A DNA stretch of 64,000 nucleotides from Hofstenia miamia (Eukaryota; Xenacoelomorpha; Acoela), in NCBI GenBank assembly GCA_004352715.1, contig SCFE01000001.1:6624409-6688408 (forward strand). Direction: 5' to 3'. Shown here one piece after another: positions 60,782-64,000 of the stretch. The notes beneath the pieces are model-generated. The model was not told the DNA's origin and did no database searches. It saw nothing but the letters and a program-made list of their open reading frames with translations. A program made the translations under genes and the position numbers. Numbering within the stretch: position 1 is the first letter of the stretch; each line of letters starts with the position of its first letter.

Positions 60782-61033
60782 TTACTCACAATCTTGTTTG
60801 CTTACTGTGTTACTGTTTACAGCTTGCTTGTATGAGTAATTAGCTTGAACTTTTCTTGCATGAAGAAAATTTTTACTATAGTGACCAAAGTAAGTTTTTA
60901 TTATTCTAACAAGTAGAGATAGTCCCTTTCTTGATAAATTAATACCATTGTATGCTGTAAGACTTGGGTCCACAATTTTAACATCTTGCAGAAATGCATT
61001 AAAACTATTTTTTCTAAACTTTAATAATAACAA
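60782..61033 (-). pseudogene. Possible 5' coding part of the same minus-strand retrotransposon
   Basis: An 83-codon frame, basic and Tyr/Lys-rich in its second half. It lies upstream, on the minus strand, of the endonuclease at 59790-60290, where an ORF1 end or pre-endonuclease leader would be. No motif proves this, so the assignment is by position only. Confidence 0.3.
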
Positions 61034-61196
61034 TAGCAGTAATAACTTTGTATGTACCTATGCATGTAGTGAGCTCAGTGTAAAAAATCAGTAACTGTGT
61101 TTAGCATGATTTTTAAGAATTTTTTATAATTTTTTTCTACTCTAATCTTTTTTTCTAAATGCTTCAAACATTAGAGGCTGCTAGATGAAAACTAGG

Positions 61197-61388
61197 CTAA
61201 GAAATACTGCTGCAAAGAAATTTATGTGATCGCGGACTCACTTTTGAGTAATTAGCAAGTAAAGACAATGATTCTCGGCCATACCTATTTTTGAATAAAA
61301 TGGAAGCTGCATGGAATTGTGCTTGATATAGTGGGAATAATGTATTATTCTTTCCTCTGTATTCAATAACAAAGTTTAATGTGTTCAA
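61197..61388 (-). pseudogene. Possible retrotransposon carboxyl-terminal fragment
   Basis: A 63-codon frame with YRGKNNTLFPLYQA, loosely like the YxTRxKNNL-type carboxyl region of non-LTR elements. It lies downstream on the minus strand of the RT fragment at 61565-61810, the expected order. Weak on sequence alone. Confidence 0.35.
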
Positions 61389-61399
61389 TGACCAATCAA

Positions 61400-61510
61400 A
61401 ATATTTTGATATATAAAAATAAAATTGAAATAAATATAAATATAATATACAATATAAATAAATATAAATATAATATATAAATAAAAAAATATATATAAAA
61501 TATAATTTAT
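61400..61510. repeat. TAAATA-rich low-complexity tract
   Basis: Repeated AATATAAATA words, AT only. Confidence 0.8.
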
Positions 61511-61564
61511 TGCGTTTTTCAATATTAATTTTTAATTGATTGAATGAGAGATCCTTAGAAGGAA

Positions 61565-61810
61565 TTTGAATTTTTTATTGGTAAATTTCTTTGTGGCCCT
61601 AAATGCATCATTATCAGTATTTATGAGGTAAGTATCATCAGCAAAATGATATATAGTCACTATGATTTACATCTTTAATTAATTCATTTAAATATATTTC
61701 AAATAAATTTGGCCCTATTACTGTGCCTTAAGGCACTCCTCCATCGGTTTTAATGTAATCAGATTGTTTTATGTCATTTTTTAGGTTTAAGGCACGCCTA
61801 TAATGGTGAA
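61565..61810 (-). pseudogene. Non-LTR reverse transcriptase palm fragment
   Basis: Minus-strand translation gives GGVP*GTVIGPNLFEIYLNEL at about 61745-61680 (the VPQGTVLGPLLF block, with the Q codon now a stop) and, after a shift, ADDTYLINTDNDA at 61642-61605 (motif C with both Asp residues). A palm-domain remnant of a CR1/jockey-like element. It lies upstream of the endonuclease at 59.8-60.3 kb on the same strand, which is the wrong order for a single element, so it is a separate copy. Confidence 0.78.
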
Positions 61811-62924
61811 TAATTATTATATTGGTTTATTAGTCAATGTTTCATTTTCAAAGTTATTTTCAATTTCGATTACTAAAAATTATACAAAGTTATTCAGTCT
61901 CTAACAAAATGATATATTGATCTTTGTTTATCTTATTACATTGTAAACGACCATCGATAAAGGCCTACATATATATTTACTCTAAAGAATAGTAGTGTCA
62001 TATGGCGCTTTTAATTATCTACATAATGGTAAAATTTGCATGTACATAGTATCAAAATTGACTTTCCAGCTGCCTTCAGAAGTTAGACTACTACAGCATT
62101 AAAATCGCTTTAGATGTCAATGATGAAATAGTGAAACTCAACGAAAAATATATGCATACAGACAAGGGAAATGTGTAAGTTATTATGGGTTTTCTAATTT
62201 TTGAAAGCACTATAAAATGGAGCCCAGCAGGCGGCCATATTTATAAATTGGAATAAATTTGATCAAAACTTAATTTTAATTAAAGAGAAATGTAATTTTT
62301 CGCTCTAAAAACGGTTTAATTTGATTAAATTAGAAAATTAAAAATAACCATTATTGTAGAGCTATTCAACGTGTGCCGAATGATATGTAAAATGTCGATA
62401 GCATAAAAGCTTATGAATAAGTTTCTAAATAAACTTTATGAAGCTATTAACCAAGGGTGGCCTGATAGTAACTTGAATGAATGCTTACTATATGCCTGGC
62501 TGCCAAAATCATGAAAGTAAATATCGCTCATTTTGAATTTGTCAAAACTGCCAAGAAACTACAAAATTTTATGATTTTTCTGAGCTCAGATACAAATGCC
62601 TCATGCTTTTCCGATTCAGAAAATGTATAGTTTTAGTAAGGTCAATTGTTTTGACTAAGTTATTTTTTCGACTCACCGTAAACTCCCTCATTGTTTACAT
62701 CCGGATTTTCTCTCTTTCAGAATAGTTGTAATAAATACCTATCAAATCTAAGATATTAAATCCGACCATATAGAATAAATATTGTAACCTTATTTTTCCA
62801 ACTCAGATTCAGAATAACAAGTAAAACTTTTCATGAAGAAAGAATAAGTAGTCATGGGAATTTGGAATGTCTATCGGTTAGATTGGGCTTGACCTCGCGG
62901 TACAGATGGCAGTCTCATGACTTG
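61811..62924. other. Non-coding AT-rich sequence
   Basis: ATGCCTGGCTGCCAAAATCA at 62493 superficially resembles a THAP start, but the frame closes quickly. Nothing else seen. Confidence 0.45.
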
Positions 62925-63310
62925 CAAAGAAATTTAAGTATTAGTGTATCATCCGAATGGTAGATAATATCTTCATCGTCCTCAGTTGTAAATATGTTGA
63001 CCTTGCTTATGTCCTTAGTACTGTATGCAAATAGTGGTCATCCAAGAGGGCATCCCTGTGGTATGCTAGTTTGGTAATGAATATGAATAACATCTTGTTC
63101 TGTTCCGTTCGTTGTTTGCTGCCATTCATGGAAGTAATTTTGAAGTCACGAATTGGTGTCATTTGGATCCAAAGCTTTGGAAATCAAATCTACGAGCATA
63201 ACAAAGCATCCGTGGTGCATCTTCTAGTCTTATACGAAAATTGTGATTTATCCGGTTCCATGTCATTCTGCGGGAGGAATATTGTAGCATCATCCAAGAA
63301 AGAACACTCA
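62925..63310 (-). pseudogene. Non-LTR reverse transcriptase fragment, second family member
   Basis: On the minus strand: DKSQFSYKTRRCTTDALLC near 63255-63200 (compare QFAYKEGRGTTDALLY in the element at 41875-42396), then, after shifts, LQNYFHEWQQTTNG near 63140-63100, TSIPQGCPLG near 63065-63040 (a stop replaces the next residue), and DIIYHSDDTLI near 62965-62940 (motif C, SDD). The finger-palm order is correct. Motif A was not recognised. Several frameshifts; dead. Confidence 0.8.
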
Positions 63311-64000
63311 AAACTCTATCGATGATTTATGTTAATTCTTGGAAAATGCATTTATTAATTTTGATAGTTAATTTCGGCAAGTAGTAGTCGCCAAAATGGT
63401 TTGACAAAATTACGTGTGGACAATACGCCTGCACACAGTTCTGCAAAGCCACGCGGTACGCAGAAATTTAAACCGTGGGAAAACCAAAATTGAAATAAGG
63501 CGACTGGTACTTGTTTAGCAGCATTTAATCGGTAAATATGTTTTAGTAAATTTTGTATAAATAGAAAACCACGAGCTGTGAATATGATGAACATTAACCT
63601 CGTTATATTTTCATTGATTATTGCGGTTTGATTAATTAATACTTTATGCGCAGCTAAACGGTTTTCTGTGTGCAACAATCGTAGTGCTAGCAGTGAAGGA
63701 GCAGTTAATGGGTATCGCGCTTGATTGTTGTAATGCAGTTAGGTTATGGATAGGTGTAGGGATTTTCCTCCCGTTTGGCGCGCACTCAATTCATTTCCTA
63801 TCATGTAGTAACAAATGCAACAAAGGCGTTTTTGCCATCGTAAGTAAATATTACTATTTACATTAACCGAGTTTTAGATCTAAATTATGACGAATAACGT
63901 GACCGATAATGTGACCGATTTTATAGTGATTTTAATAGTAGTTTGTAGCTAGCCTTTGTATATAGTTTTTAGTAGCTAGCGTTGTGTCTTATTTTTAATA
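63311..64000. other. Unassigned sequence, slightly less AT-rich
   Basis: A 107-codon minus frame (63355-63678) and a 60-codon plus frame (63684-63866) are open, but I recognise no domain. A 12-bp direct duplication (GTGACCGATAAT / GTGACCGATTTT) lies at about 63899-63923, and TAGCTAGC words recur near 63945-63980. It may be the upstream part of the minus-strand retrotransposon that ends in this window. Confidence 0.3.

Noticed and set aside
62493-62560. MPGCQN start resembling a THAP domain
   Set aside because: The frame stops after about 14 codons and no C2CH, W or AVPTIF landmarks follow.
1-64000. CRISPR arrays, bacterial operons, tRNA or rRNA genes
   Set aside because: No spacer-repeat periodicity of CRISPR type, no dense co-oriented coding, and no cloverleaf or rRNA motif that I could recognise by eye; tRNAs cannot be excluded without a covariance-model scan.

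Overview
The window looks like repeat-rich, AT-rich intergenic DNA from an invertebrate animal nuclear genome. The reasons are a strongly AT-biased background, many (TA)n arrays, assembly gaps, non-LTR retrotransposons, several classes of cut-and-paste DNA transposon with their MITEs, one GPCR exon ending in a splice donor, and no operons or dense coding. The phylum cannot be fixed from the sequence; a cnidarian, flatworm, mollusc or arthropod would all be compatible.

Layout. 1-11 kb is mostly non-coding, with a candidate short inverted-repeat element (525-742) and a THAP-domain coding remnant (5616-5887, one frameshift). 11.4-13.8 kb is a decayed non-LTR retrotransposon split by an element rich in CCACTGGTGG-type palindromes. 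14.8-15.9 kb is a 536-bp direct duplication joined by a single N. 18.7-21.2 kb is a GACCC-rich repeat carrying a 1.78-kb non-autonomous hAT element with a perfect 8-bp target duplication. 21.66-22.07 kb is a pentanucleotide array with a second duplication across a gap. 27.6-28.8 kb is a Tc1-like element with matching terminal repeats, an internally deleted transposase and two in-frame stops, seated inside a (TA)n array. 31.05-31.35 kb is a hAT MITE with an almost perfect target duplication. 34-39.2 kb is a mosaic of further inverted-repeat elements and two repeat families, here called A and B. 40.2-43.1 kb is a longer CR1/Rex1-like retrotransposon (ORF1 end, endonuclease, RT, C-terminus) with many lesions and a (CATA)n tail. 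50.1-51.5 kb is a foldback-like element whose inverted arms carry 51-bp tandem repeats around a 1000-N gap. 51.7-52.1 kb (minus) is the first coding exon of a rhodopsin-class GPCR. 54.2-55.0 kb is a second copy of repeat A, split by a hAT-type insertion of repeat B; the 38-kb copy of A preserves the empty site. 56.1-57.6 kb is a DD41D mariner-like element with an intact 359-codon transposase. 57.8-58.1 kb is a truncated mariner. 59.8-63.3 kb holds at least three minus-strand retrotransposon fragments.

The only likely host genes are the GPCR exon and possibly the THAP fragment; nearly everything else recognisable is mobile DNA. The best leads are the foldback element with a codon-periodic palindromic repeat, the hAT insertions proven by target duplications (one with an empty-site copy), the intact DD41D transposase, and two duplications at gaps that look like unmerged haplotypes. 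Stretches with no entry were read and gave nothing I could support.
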